64,000 bases of DNA. Source: Lunularia cruciata. Lineage: Eukaryota > Streptophyta > Marchantiopsida > Lunulariales > Lunulariaceae. The position numbers were made by a program, and so were the translations under genes. Position 1 is the stretch's first letter, and the number at the start of each line of letters is the position of its first letter. The notes under the pieces were generated by a model. It was not told the DNA's origin. It saw nothing but the letters and a program-made list of their open reading frames with translations, and did not search any database. Location of the stretch: the NCBI GenBank assembly GCA_948567375.1, contig OX419761.1, positions 34,262,243 to 34,326,242 of the forward strand. The letters run 5' to 3'. Shown here one piece after another: positions 23,745-34,944 of this stretch.

Positions 23745-23917
23745 CTGGGGCTTAGCCCCATTTTACATTTTCGTCATTGGAGCTTAGCCTCATTTTACCA
23801 CTTTCGTCATTGGCGCTTAGCCCTATTTTACCTTTTTCTATTTTACCTTTTTCGTCTCTCCCCTGTACGGCTTGATGGGGGTCTTCCCATCCTTCGTGTT
23901 TTCTACGCTATCGCCCT
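23745..23917 (+). repeat. Family C terminal module with the first hairpin triplicated
   Basis: The hairpin core (G)GGGCTTAGCCCC occurs at 23,746-23,760, with variants at 23,779-23,791 and 23,812-23,824, each followed by a similar ATTTTAC..TTCGTCATT spacer (period 32-33 bp). The rest follows normally: GGCTTGATGGG with CCCATCC as the second stem, then a GCTATCGCC end. No ORF part of the element is attached. Confidence 0.85.
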
Positions 23918-24519
23918 TTATATTCTTTAACGGGCACATGTGTATCAGCACTAAACATGTTTGTCGAGTTTGTTTCAGCCACTGATTTATACAGGAGCTT
24001 AGTCATGCAGGTCTGTAGTAACTTGCCGACGGCAACTGGAAAGAAACAACGGCGTGATTTAACAGCTGCTTGGAAGCTAAAGATTGGCCAACCTTGTCTC
24101 GTACGTTCCATACTTCATAGTGAACTAATGTATGGAGTTCATGTCATTGGCCACCATACTCGCAAACACTAATGCTAGCTTCAAGCACGTTCCCATAACC
24201 AGCCAATTTTAGCGATAACCCTCAGGCACAAGGCTATCCTGACGGACAGGCTCAGGCAACCCAAATTCAGCTTCTCCACGTCCAATCTTGGACGTCAGGC
24301 TCTACTTTTTTTTCAATGTGGCCAACGGCCTCATAAAATACCCGATAGAAAAGGAAGAGAAGGAATGCAAACGGCACCAAAAGGTGCAAAAGCGAAAGAA
24401 GAGCCTAGAGCTCTAGGAAAAGGGGCAATAAGGCTGAGAGCAAAGCACAATGCAATCGTTGTCTAGAGTTCTCTACAAAAATAATACAAAAAAATAACTA
24501 TATGGGAACCTAAATCTGG
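23918..24519. other. No gene recognised
   Basis: A 71-codon frame (23,957-24,172) lacks any motif. The palindrome CGTCCAATCTTGGACG lies near 24,279-24,294. Nothing else is seen. Confidence 0.4.
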
Positions 24520-25210
24520 ACGGTGTGGTAGAGATACTGCAAGTGTAAGTCTAGCAACTATGAAGGGAGTGCCCACTACTGATGCTCATTGATGAAGACT
24601 CAAAGCCTATGATCTTTGTAGAGCGACATAGACCCTATAGTAATAAGAGGTAAGCATGGTGGGTGAGAAAACCAAAGTGCCTCTCTTGTGTAGTGAGCCC
24701 CGTGCTGCCTATTGAAGGAGACCATCCGACTGATGATCAAAGTGGCCAAAGATCTCCATTGCTAAGGGGACAAAGGTGTTAGAGGCAAGCCGTGAGGCAG
24801 AGTGGTCATCCTTTCCCGTGGTGGCGATGATTGTTGCAACTCCTACCTAGATGCTACATTGTGCCAAGGACTCTGGTTGAAGTGGGTTTGCCGCCACCAC
24901 CACATCATACAACATGCGTCGACCATCCCTGAAAGTGACAATATCTGTCTGCACCCTATGTTGAGTGGTCCTAGTAGAACCATCCATCGCTCAATCTGAA
25001 CTTGTGAGCAAGTAGGTTATAGGATCTAAGCCACCACATCTCTAATAACATCGTGGACTCCAGTAGGCTCTCTTCTTATGGCACATCGTAAGATATGGAT
25101 GCCCTCAACATCAAATGTAGAACCACATGAGCACTAGTCCGATATGCCCAAGAGTGTTGTATGTGGTAGACCTAGCTAAAGTCCAAGGGCCATAGTGAAC
25201 TCCTCTGAGG
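24520..25210 (-). pseudogene. Relic of a second, related non-LTR retroelement: zinc motif plus endonuclease-like C-terminus
   Basis: Read on the minus strand, broken frames align with the C-terminal half of the family C protein. CSCGSTFDVEGIHILRC (about 25,090-25,140) matches the zinc motif C-x-C-G-S-T ... H-x4-C. It is followed by VHDVIRDVV (25,030-25,057), DIVTFRDGRRM and DVVVAANP (24,890-24,960), and FVPLAMEIFGHFDHQSD (24,740-24,776). The order is the same as in the copies at 56,100-56,600 and 59,400-59,960 but the wording differs, so it is a separate lineage. Stops and frame changes show it is dead. Confidence 0.75.
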
Positions 25211-25311
25211 TGAACCAGAAGTCCTCAATTAAAAGGGAAGCATGAAGCAAGCTCTGGCTCCCTTCTCGTCACAAGAGAGGATCCTAACTTTATTAGGTAA
25301 AGGCACTTAAG

Positions 25312-25888
25312 TGTAATGTTCCAAGGACAAGTGAACTCCCAAGAGAAACACAAAGCTTCAACACTCAATACTTTGATGCCCTAAAGGAGCACCTTCTCTT
25401 TATTATATAGTAAAGAGAGTCACCTCAAAGGAAGCTACACCCTTGGATATGATACATGGATTTGTCATATGTCAGCAAGCTCCACCCTTAGATTAGCTGT
25501 ATGGATGGGTGAGATCTTGATCCTTGTCCTATTTAGTTGGTCAAACAAGTTTGACCAGAGTGAATCTTCTTGTAGGAAGCTCAAAATAGCATGGGTGATG
25601 TATCATTGGAAAGCTCTCAACACAAAAAATAGAGAAGGGAGAAAGGCAAGCTTCTTTGCTTAGAGAAAATGGAATAGAATCTTTCTAGTTTTAAGCCTCA
25701 AATCATCCGCTTAGGCCTCCAAAATTGGCTCTAAATTTTTCATAGTGATTTCAACTCCTACCCTATTATTGGAAGTATTCTTTTAATCTAATACCTCTAT
25801 CTAATCTACTTAGTCCATCATATACATCCTTCTAGATGTTACTAAGCTAATTTCTACCTCTAGATAATGTCTACCTAATGGTATTATA
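25312..25888 (-). mobile_element. Solo LTR of the family A chromovirus, minus strand, short form
   Basis: The reverse complement matches the LTRs at 26,622-27,383 and 32,453-33,215: TGTAAT at its low end corresponds to the LTR 3' terminus TTACA, then the GAGCACCTTCTCTTTAT block, then TTGGTCAAACAAG, then the GGAGGCC region. It is 577 bp rather than about 763 bp because it has only one copy of the internal repeat that the other LTRs carry twice. No element body is attached. Confidence 0.8.
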
Positions 25889-26621
25889 GTCAATGAGGAT
25901 GCTAGAAAGGATATGAGTGTGCATATGCTCACTACGCTCCGCATGAATCTTCCTAGAGTCTAGGGAAACAAATCCACAAAGGAAGGAAGCGATATGTGTG
26001 CTGGTCCTAGCAATAAATCACGAGCCAATCAAAGAGATGTTTGGAAAGCATGGGTACCTAAGTCAACTACCATGATGGGTGGCCATAAGAAAAGTGCTCC
26101 TCCTATAAGAACCTATCTACCAAAAGGAGGACCACAAGGCCCCATGCTCTTAGGTAGGTTGTTGGTGCAAGAGCCTCCTTAGATGTGATACCGCATCTTC
26201 TCATGGCTATGAGAAGAGCTATATGCAAACACCGCCAATCATTTGATAATTGTGGGAGCATACGTTGCCCTAAGAGTATGAAGAAGGCATGGTGCATATG
26301 ACTATCAAAAGACAATAGATGGTAAGAGAACCCATATGGGAGGATAAATATGCATTAATTTAATGCTCTTGGGACATAACATCATAATAGAAAAAAGTAG
26401 GTTCATTATGCATTCCCCAACCAGTGGAGTAGATGGGCCTGGGTAGTAGCTTGTAGAGTCCTAATGACTCTACAAGCTATAACTCTTCATTGAGTAGATA
26501 GTCAGGGACAAAAGAAGGAAGGTCAAATGTGGTAGATGGTGGAGTTCCTATAAAGTTGAGAGAGTGTCAACAGAAAAAGGTGTTTGTTTGGAGGGTTAGA
26601 GTGCTTGTATTGCTCACCGAT
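25889..26621. other. No gene recognised; contains a perfect hairpin
   Basis: The arms TAGCTTGTAGAGTC (26,447-26,460) and GACTCTACAAGCTA (26,466-26,479) are exact complements around five bases. Otherwise no coding or repeat signal is seen. Confidence 0.5.
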
Positions 26622-27383
26622 TGTAATACCAAGAGCTAGCCATATGATCTAGATGTGAAATTTGGTTAGGTAACATTTGGAATGATGTTATACATGATGG
26701 TCAAAATAGATCAGATAGAAGTATCACCAAAAGAGTACTTCTACTAATAGGGTAGAAAACCAAAATAGATTTGAAAACCTTAGAACCAATAGCTAGACAT
26801 ATGACTTGAAGGTGAGAATTGGGTTGGTAACATCTGGTATGATGTTACACAGGATGGACTATATAGATCAGAAAGAGGTATCACCAAAAGGGGACTTCTA
26901 CTAATAGAGTTGGAACCAAAATATGCTTGAAATCTTTGAAGGCAATTTCGGAGGCCTAAACGGATGAATTAGGCCTCAAAAATGTGCAGTTCCCCCCCCC
27001 CCCTAACAAAGGACAGATTGGCCTTCCCTCCTCCCTCCTACTTTGTCTCATTGAGAGCTTTCCAATGGTACCTCATCCACATGATTTTGAGATTCCTACA
27101 TGAACATTCCCTAAAAGATTCCCTCCAGTCAAAGCTTGTTTGACCAACCAGATAGGACCATGACCAACATGTCACACATCCAAGTAAGTAATCCAAGGGT
27201 GGAGCTTGCTGACATGTCACCTATCTATGTACCTAATCCTATGGTGGAGCTTCATTGGAGGAGATCCGCTTTGCTTATATAATAAAGAGAAGGTGCTCCT
27301 TTGGAGCATCGGAGTTTGAGTGTGAAAGTGTGTGTTTCTCATGGTGTGTTTCTCTTCAGATCTCCTATCCTTAAAATATTAAA
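26622..27383 (+). repeat. 5' LTR of the family A chromovirus
   Basis: 762 bp. Contains two diverged copies of a roughly 157-bp unit (about 26,626-26,782 and 26,783-26,940), a 12-C run (26,992-27,003), a probable TATA box TATATAAT near 27,275 and the palindrome TGCTCCTTTGGAGCA just after it. Confidence 0.9.
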
Positions 27384-27384
27384 A

Positions 27385-27396
27385 TGGTATCAGAGC
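27385..27396 (+). other. Primer-binding site (initiator tRNA-Met)
   Basis: TGGTATCAGAGC lies one base after the 5' LTR, the standard plant retrotransposon primer site complementary to the 3' end of initiator tRNA-Met. Confidence 0.9.
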
Positions 27397-27724
27397 AAGT
27401 GTTGTCCAAGAGAGCGGATCACCCTTCTTGGAAGAACATGTGCTACTAAGACTAAGTAATTTTGAGGAGAGACATTCTGGTGTAATTGGTAGATTAAGAG
27501 GATAGAATGGATGCTTTGGGAGGACAATATCTAGTGCCTCGCTTTCCATTCTTGAATCCATTCAACATCAAGATTATGTACATTCAGTGCGAGCAAGTAA
27601 GAGTGTATTTGGTTTTTCACTTCGGAGCAGAGTTCATAGATACAGTAATGAATTCGCATAACCCAATGATTTTGCCTATAGTGATTTATGATAAAGAGTG
27701 GGATTTGACAATTGACATTTTGTT

Positions 27725-28960
27725 GTGATGGATTTGAATGTACCAAATCCTTTCCCTTTTAACACTCAAGTAGAAATTCGTTATGTAGTGAGACCGAAAG
27801 TGATGTTTAGTGATTTTGTGGTCAAGAATTTTGGTGAGGAATATTACCAACAAGTGGTAGCTTTTGGGGTCCCAATGGTAGTTCCAATAGTTTTTGCGCC
27901 TTCCAAAGTGATCATATTAACTCTCTATTGAAGTTTAGGGTATAGCAATCTAGTGTTGCATGAACCATAGATCCGTAGTTGCAGGAGTTGGTGTAAGGAA
28001 TGCAGGGGATGTTGAAAAATTTCAAGAGATTAAGATGACCATGGAGGCATTACAAAGTCAAGTGAAGACCCTCAGGAATGATCAAGCAATGCAAGAAGAA
28101 GAGCCATCTCAAAATGCAATACCTACGACTGAAGTACTTGGAGAGGCACCTGTGCCTTCAAACCCTATCAATGATGAAGCCATATTACTACTCCGGATGA
28201 AGAAGACTTGCAACATCAAGCCTCACAAGGAGCAACATACGATGGGAGTAGTGGAGAACTGGATCTCGAGAATGAATCAATATTTTTGGTTGTTCTCAAC
28301 AGAGATCACCGAGCATGTTGTAGCATGTTTGCATGTGGGTACTTGACCGATAAAGCTCTCACATGGTGCGACGCTTGGGAACAATCCATGTTGGCCAAGA
28401 GAAGGGAGGTCACATGGACAGCAATGCAAGAAGGATTGCTGAAGAATTTCCAATTGGTGGATTTTGTGCAAATGAATTGAATCTGACTATGGGGATTGAA
28501 ACAGAAGAAGAGCATACACGAGTATGTGGAGGTATTTCTAGACCTACAAGTCGCAATAACCAACATGAGTCTAGTAGAGGCTCTTGACAATTTCAAACAA
28601 GGGTTGAAGGAGCAAATTTGCCAAGAAGTCATGGTACAAAATCCTTGCACGATATTTGAAGCCATTGCTTGTGTGCAAAGAATAGCAAGAGCATTAGGTG
28701 GAGGTAAAGGAGTAGTTCCACCTCAACATTATCGGGCAGAAATGCCACCCATGGGTAGACCAGTACCAATGGAATTGGGCAACCTTTGGTTTTGAGACCA
28801 AGGAGCACGACCACTTCAAGGAGAACGGAGAGATAGAGCTCCACGAGGAGAAGGAACTAGAGGAGAACAACACCGTTGTTACAATTGTGGTCGTATTGGG
28901 CATATATCTACCAACTGTCGTGTGCAACTTCCCAAAGGCCCTCAACCTTTATATAGGTGA
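27725..28960 (+). pseudogene. gag: gag of the family A chromovirus, broken
   Basis: Structural polyprotein of the element. Fragments in changing frames give a coiled-coil-like N-part (near 27,990-28,090), an ENWISRMNQYFWLF segment (28,253-28,300), ALTWCDAWEQSM (28,353-28,390) and YVEVFLDLQVAITNM (28,518-28,565). A CCHC zinc knuckle, CYNCGRIGHISTNC, lies at about 28,877-28,918. At least two frameshifts and a TGA before the knuckle disrupt it. Confidence 0.85.
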
Positions 28961-29109
28961 TCTTTGAACAACATGGAGAGACGCATTGTAGAGGAGGAGG
29001 TAGAAATCACTTCAGAAAATGAAGATTGCCATTAAATGTACCTTGTGGCCTTATTGGCTCAATAAGGAAGTAGAAAGGCAAGGGAAGGAAGAAGGCGAGC
29101 GCACAAAGG

Positions 29110-32100
29110 TACCAAAAGGCAACCTCACAATTGATTGTAGTGAATGGGGTCATAGAAGGCAATCAAGTGAGAGTGTTAATAGATCTAGGAGCCATAGAGA
29201 ATTTCTTGTCTTGCTCTATTGCAATAAGATTGGGATTGGATCTAGAGAGTGATGAGAGTGAAGAAGTAGAGTTACCTAACGGACAAACAAAGAGGATTGA
29301 ATCATTACCCAAGCAGGTAATACTCTCTGTAGGAAAATATTAAAAGGCAATTGAGTGGCGAGTGATACAATTAGCTCGTTATGATGCAATCTTAGGTATG
29401 CCATGGATGGAGCATTACAACCCTATGGTAGATTGGAGGAAGAAAGTAGTGAGAACCCACCAATGGTCAATCATTGGGGTTAAAGAAAAATCACATAGGC
29501 AAGAATTGCCTCTCTATGTCATAGGGACAAAAACTATCTGTAAGACTGATAGGTGTTTCATGGGTCTAATAAGAGAAGTCCAGAGTGCACAACTTGAGAG
29601 ACAAATTCCTGAGAAATTGAAGGATGTTGTAAATGAGTTTCAAGATGTCTTTCCTTATGATCTACCCTTAGGATTACCACCAAAAAGGAGAGTAGATCAT
29701 AAAATTGAGACACTCTCGGAGAAGACACCTCCCTATAAGGCCCCATATTGCTTATCACCTCATGAGTTGGAGGAGTGCAAGAATCAAATTGAGGATATGC
29801 TATAGAAAGGGTTCATCCAACCCAACGTATCACCATATGGGGCTCCGGTCTTGTTTGTGAAGAAGAAAGATGGTACAATGTGCATGTGCATTGACTATTG
29901 GGGTCTCAATCAGCAAATAGTGAAGAACAAATACCCCTTACCTTTCATGGATGACCTATTCGATCAACTCAATGGAGCAAGACACTTCACCAAACTAGAT
30001 TTGCGGAGCAGTTACAATCAAATCCAAATTGCAGAGTAGGATGTGTACAAGATTGCCTTTTGAACCAAGTATGGCCACTTTGAGTATCTTGTGATGCCTT
30101 TTGGTCTCACCAACGCACCTGCCACTTTCATGAGTCTAATGAATGACATATTTTGTCCATATTTGGATAAGTTTGTCATTGTCTTCCTAGATGACATCTT
30201 AGTATACAATAGCACAATGACGGAACACAAACAGCATCTACGAGAAGTCCTCCAGATTTTAAGACAAAATCAATTGTATGACAAAATCTCAAAGTGTGAG
30301 TTTGGCAAGTCTGAAGTAGACTACTTGGTGCATAGAGTAAGTGTAGAGGGTTTTCAAGTATTGACAAATAAAATAGAGGTCATTCAAAAATGGAGTGCCC
30401 TAGAAGATCATACACAACTCAAGAGCTTCTTGGGTTTGATGCGATTCTATTGCCAATTTTTCAAGGACTTCTCCAAGGTTGCACAGCCTTTAACAACACT
30501 ACTTGGCAAGGGGAAGAAGTGGACATGGGGAATCGCACAAGAGTTGGCATTTCAAGAATTGAAAGCCGCCTTACTACATGCACCAATCTTGAAATGGTAT
30601 GACTTAAAACGTCCAATCAAGTTGGCTACAGATGCATCAAGCGTAGCAATCTGAGCAGCCCTACAACAAGAGTGGCATGACGGATGGCATCCTATTGCAT
30701 ATTTCTCTCAAAAGTTGTTACCGGCAAAATGCAACTACCATATCATAAAATAAGAAGAGTTGGTCATCGTCCTGGCAACCAAGCATTAGAAGCACTATCT
30801 GGGCGAGAAGGCATTTGTGGTAGACACATACCACAAACCTCTAGTCTACCTCAAGACACAGAAGGATCTATCTCGTTGCCAAATTCAAGGGGCAGAGTGG
30901 CAACAACGCTTCAAGAATCACCTACGTTGAGGGTAAGAAGCAACTTGCATTCATCCGCATGCCAATGGCAAACAACTTGGTGGTAGAGGTTCAAATTAAT
31001 CCTAAATTTTGGCTAGAGATTCTAGCGGCTACAAAAACTGATCCACAGATTGTAGAAGTGTAATCATCCAAAGGTGTCACTAGCACCCAAGGACTCACCT
31101 TTTGGGATGGTAGATTATGGATTCCAAATGTCCCAGAATTGCACACCACCATTCTAGCGGAATGTCATGATTCGGCCATTGTAGGTCATGTTGGAGTGGA
31201 CAAGACCTTGGATGCAGTCCAGTGCCATTACTATTGGCCCAAGATGAGCAACAATGTGATGGACTATATGCACAGTTTCTTACTTTGTCAACAGAACAAA
31301 GCTTCTAATCAAGCTCATGCAAGGCTCCTGCAACCTCTCTCCACTCCTACACAACGTTGGGAACAGGTGTGTATGGATCTCGTCTGTGAATTACCCAAGA
31401 CCACATCAAGATTTGACTCGATCGTGGTCTTTGTGGACCGGCTCAGCAAAATGATTCATGTACGCCCTACCACCAAGGAGGTGACCACTCCACAACTTGC
31501 TCAATTAAACTTAGATGCAATCTTCTCTCATCATGGCTTGTCTTGAGTACTCATCACCGATAGGGGTACTCAATTCATTAGTTTGTTTTGGGGCACCCTC
31601 TTTGGTTTCTTCAAAACCAAGTTGGCCATGTCCACAGCTTACCACCAATAAACAGATGGACAAATAGAGCGGGCTAATTGCACTATTGAAGACATGTTAC
31701 GCGGCTTCACCTTAGAAGAGCAAGAGAAGTGGAACACCCTACTCCCATTGGTGGAATTTGCTTACAACAATTCAGTGAATGCATCCACCCAAGTCACTCC
31801 AGTCTTCCTCATGTATGGTGAGCATCCCTTCACACCTTCCAACTTGATGAAGATCCGTCCGGTGGCTACCAAGGTCGATGCAGTCAACACATTTGTTTCT
31901 AGAATCCAACAAGGGGTGGAGAGCGCTAAGTACAAATTACAGATTGCACAAAATTGCCTGAAGTAGTATGCTGATGCACACCATATGCACATGGAGTTCA
32001 ATGTTGGGGATCAGGTATGTCTATCGACAACCAACCTCATATTAGTGGGACCTCATAAGCTCAGACCTTGTTTTATTGAGCCTTTCTCAAATCTCCATCG

Positions 32101-32460
32101 AGTCGGCATTGTGGCCTATCACCTTGAGCTACCACCACACATGAAGATCCATCCAATTTTCCATGTTTCCCTACTATGTAGATATGCTCCCCGATTAGGC
32201 TTGGATCATTCCACACAAGACATTCGACCTTGTCCGACACTCATTGATGGCAACAAGGAATATGAAGTGGAGCGTATTCTCCAAAAACACATGCATGGTA
32301 CTTGTCATCCACGTGTGGATTATCTTGTCCAATGGAAAGGTTACCTCCTCTATGAAGCAACCTTGGAACCCGCTGCCAATTTGACACATGCACCGGTGTT
32401 GGTGCAAGCATTTGAGCAACAAAGGACATTGCGTCTTAAAAGGAAGGAGGTTTGTAATAC
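29110..32460 (+). pseudogene. pol: pol of the family A chromovirus: protease, RT, RNase H, integrase, chromodomain; many stops
   Basis: Protease: LIDLGAIENFLS near 29,176, where DSGA is usual, so the active-site serine is lost. [17 protein letters not shown] (29,853), [15 protein letters not shown] (30,085-30,130) and FLDDILVY (30,184-30,207) with both catalytic aspartates kept. RNase H: ATDAS near 30,629 and FVVDTYHKPLVYLKTQKDLS (30,810-30,868). Integrase: CMDLVCELP, ITDRGTQF and NCTIEDMLR supply D, D and E. Chromodomain: YEVERIL ... VQWKGY ... EATLEP (32,262-32,370), with the usual W of EATWEP changed to L. In-frame stops include 29,803, 30,037, 30,061, 30,652, 30,751, 31,544, 31,649 and 31,964; a frame change lies between 30,655 and 31,139. 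Confidence 0.92.
32438..32450 (+). other. Polypurine tract of the family A chromovirus
   Basis: AAAAGGAAGGAGG ends two bases before the 3' LTR, the position where plus-strand DNA synthesis is primed. Confidence 0.8.
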
Positions 32461-33215
32461 CAACAGCTAGCCATATGATCTAGATGTGAAATTTGGTTAG
32501 GTAACATCTAGAATGATGTTATACATGATGGTCAAAATAGATCAGATAGAAGTATCACCAAAAGAGTACTTCTACTAATAGGGCAGAAAACCAAAATAGA
32601 TTTGAAAACCTTAGAACCAATAGCTAGACATATGACTTGAAGGTGAGAATTGGGTTGGTAACATTTGGTATGATGTTACACAGGATGGACTGTATAGATC
32701 AGAAAGAGGTATCACCAAAAGGGGACTTCTACTAATAGAGTTGGAACCGAAATATGCTTGAAATCTTTGAATGCAATTTTGGAGGCCTAAAAGGATAAAT
32801 TAGGCCTCAAAAATGTGCAGATCCCCCCCCCCCCCAACAAAGGGAAGATTGGCTTTCCCTCCCCCCTCCCTATTTTGTCTCATTGAGAGCTTTCCAATGG
32901 TACTTCACCCACATGATTTTGAGATTCCTATAGGAAGATTCCTTAAAAGATTCCCTCCGGTCAAAGCTTGTTTGACCAACCAGATAGGACCATGACCGAC
33001 ATGTCACCCATCCAGGTAATTAATCCAAGGGTGGAGCTTGCTGACATGTCACCTATCTATGTACCTAATCCTATGGTGGAGCTTCATTGGAGGAGATCCA
33101 CTTTGCCTATAGAATAAAGAGAAGGTGCTCCTTTGGAGCATCGGAGTTTGAGTGTGAAAGTGTGTGTTTGTCATGGTGTGTTTCTCTTCAGGTCTCCTAT
33201 CCTTGGAGTATTACA
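32453..33215 (+). repeat. 3' LTR of the family A chromovirus
   Basis: 763 bp, closely similar to the 5' LTR, including the duplicated internal unit. The C run is 13 long here against 12 in the 5' LTR. The TATA box reads TATAGAAT. Confidence 0.92.
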
Positions 33216-33499
33216 CCAATACTCCCCTACATGTCCATGCCCCTACATCAAAGAACAACATAGGCGACATGCTCTAGAGGTGGAGTGTGAGCCTATAGGG
33301 ACTCTATGATCCATCTGGCAGCCACTTGTGCTTGAATGGTGTATTCCTCCTATAAAGCAAACCACTCTCCTTGTAGAAACCAATGAATCTGAGAGGTTGT
33401 CTTGTGATGTCCAAGTGAACCTCCATGCATAGGAGGAAGTAGAGTCCATGAAGGGAAGAGAGCTAGTAGGGTCCAACTATAGACATCTCTCGCCTAATC
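33216..33499. other. Flank of the chromovirus insertion, no gene recognised
   Basis: Continues with the possible target duplication CCAAT. No frame or repeat could be matched by eye. Confidence 0.4.
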
Positions 33500-34001
33500 A
33501 TCTACCAAGATAGCACGTAGGAGTATGGAAACCACTGAGAGAAATAGTAGAATGGAAGATCAAAGTGAAAAATCACATTGTGACTCTTGAATGAGAGAAA
33601 CTCCAAATGTTGAGTATGAGTTTAGGCTTTGGTATTTATAAGGACCATACAAAGCTCTTGAGAAGCTTCTCAAGAAGTTTCCTAAAAGTCACACCCTTAG
33701 AATGCAAGCCAAGCTAAATAGGATTCTTCTAGAAGCCGCCTACTTGGCATGTAAGCTAAGTTAGTCAGGAAGCTTTCCAAGAAGCTTCCTTCTAGAAGCC
33801 CTCTACTTTGCATGCAAGCTAAGCTAGTAGAGAAGCTTCCTCCTAGAAGTCACCACTTGGCATGCATATTACCCATTATTTGGAAGATATCAAGTAGCTT
33901 CCTAGATGCTTCTAGAATATTCTTATACTTCTTTGCTAATTTGGCCTACTTGCTACTTTGTTAGTCTTGACTAACTCATTGGTAAACTCCATATTGTTGC
34001 A
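33500..34001 (-). mobile_element. LTR of family B gypsy element, minus strand
   Basis: Matches the LTR at 62,756-63,167 in the same orientation: a reverse TATA box GGTATTTATAAGG (33,631-33,643), repeated GAAGCTTC motifs, and CTCCATATTGTTGCA at 33,987-34,001 equal to the complement of the LTR start TGTAACAATATGG. The left end is not clear. A perfect heat-shock element lies at 33,910-33,922. The sequence just beyond (34,005-34,030) resembles that beyond the other reverse LTR. Confidence 0.75.
33910..33922 (-). promoter_or_regulatory. Heat-shock element in family B LTR
   Basis: TTC-ta-GAA-ta-TTC, three alternating units with 2-base spacing, the consensus binding site of heat-shock factors. The same triplet is found at the matching place in the LTRs near 61,986 and 63,085. 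Confidence 0.7.
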
Positions 34002-34944
34002 GAGGAGTCCACTAGCTGGCGGAGGGGCATTGGGATCTTGGTATATATGCAAGGATGGAAGAGGCTTGGGAGTAGGGCTTGAAGGAGGTCCAAGGAGTGG
34101 AGCCAAGAGTAAGACTCAAGTGGTACATGTAGTGAGAGGGTTGGGGTATGAAGAAGGTCTAGGCAGGTAGGCAGTAAAGTGGACATTGCTCTCCTCCATA
34201 AACATATAGCTTGCCCTCAATGTTGTACAAGCCAAGCCAATCCTCATCCATGGGAAAACAAGACAAGACTACATATGTTGCTAGTGAGGTGGGATATAAG
34301 GGGATGTTATGGTGGCAAAAGGAGGGATGGTGGGCGGTGGTGGTGGGGATCTATAGGGATGGAGGGATTGGACCATGGAAGGTGGTGGTGGATCTAAGAA
34401 GCAAAGAGGAGAGGCCATGGAAGGAAGAGGATGCACAAAGAGGATAATGGATGGAGTATCCTCCAAAGGAGCATCAACCAACAAAGGGTCCTCCATAATA
34501 GAATCAGTCAAAGTAGATTTCACGTCCAAGGACGGCGGAAGATGTGGCAAAGGAAGAGAGTTGACTCCATCAAGAGGAACTAGGGCCTCTACGGGAGTGC
34601 ATTGGAATAGGAGGTGCCTATAGTGATGTCCTAGATGCGCATAAGGGGTATAGGGTACTAGATGAGGAGTGTCACCTATGGTAGTCCTTCTAGCTACCTG
34701 TACCAAAGAACAAAGTGGAGGCATCATGAAACAAAATACATAAGAGTCTCTCAACTCCTTGTAGATGTAATCCAATGCATGACTAAAAAGGTACACATCA
34801 AAATGCTGAACTAAGACACCAATAGCCAAAAGATGAAACCACCCTTACACATATGAACATATCTAGTATAAAAATGAAAACTAAAAAATTGAACAGCAAT
34901 GGAAAAATAAGGAATGGAGGAAGATAGGACATTTGCTAGTGAGG
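34002..34944. other. Probable decayed retroelement, no gene recognised
   Basis: A 182-codon minus-strand frame (34,281-34,829) is rich in Pro, Ser and Leu and coincides with purine-rich low-complexity DNA. I do not call it a gene. Its left end resembles the 3' end of a family B element. Confidence 0.4.

Larger units (their letters stand above)
26622..33215 (+). mobile_element. Family A Ty3/gypsy chromovirus, complete with both LTRs, coding capacity lost
   Basis: The 5' LTR is 26,622-27,383 and the 3' LTR 32,453-33,215; both begin TGTAATACCA, and the 3' copy ends TTACA. The primer site TGGTATCAGAGC (27,385-27,396) matches initiator Met-tRNA and the polypurine tract is 32,438-32,450. The flanks CCGAT (26,617-26,621) and CCAAT (33,216-33,220) look like a 5-bp target duplication with one change. 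Order: gag, zinc knuckle, protease, reverse transcriptase, RNase H, integrase, chromodomain, which defines a chromovirus. Stops interrupt pol at several points, so it cannot move alone. Confidence 0.95.

Noticed and set aside
26622..33215. Possibility that the family A chromovirus is intact and active
   Set aside because: At least eight in-frame stops, frameshifts and a mutated protease active site are visible.
34281..34829. 182-codon minus-strand open frame
   Set aside because: Pro/Ser/Leu-rich product of purine-rich low-complexity DNA on the other strand; no domain and no promoter or splice support.
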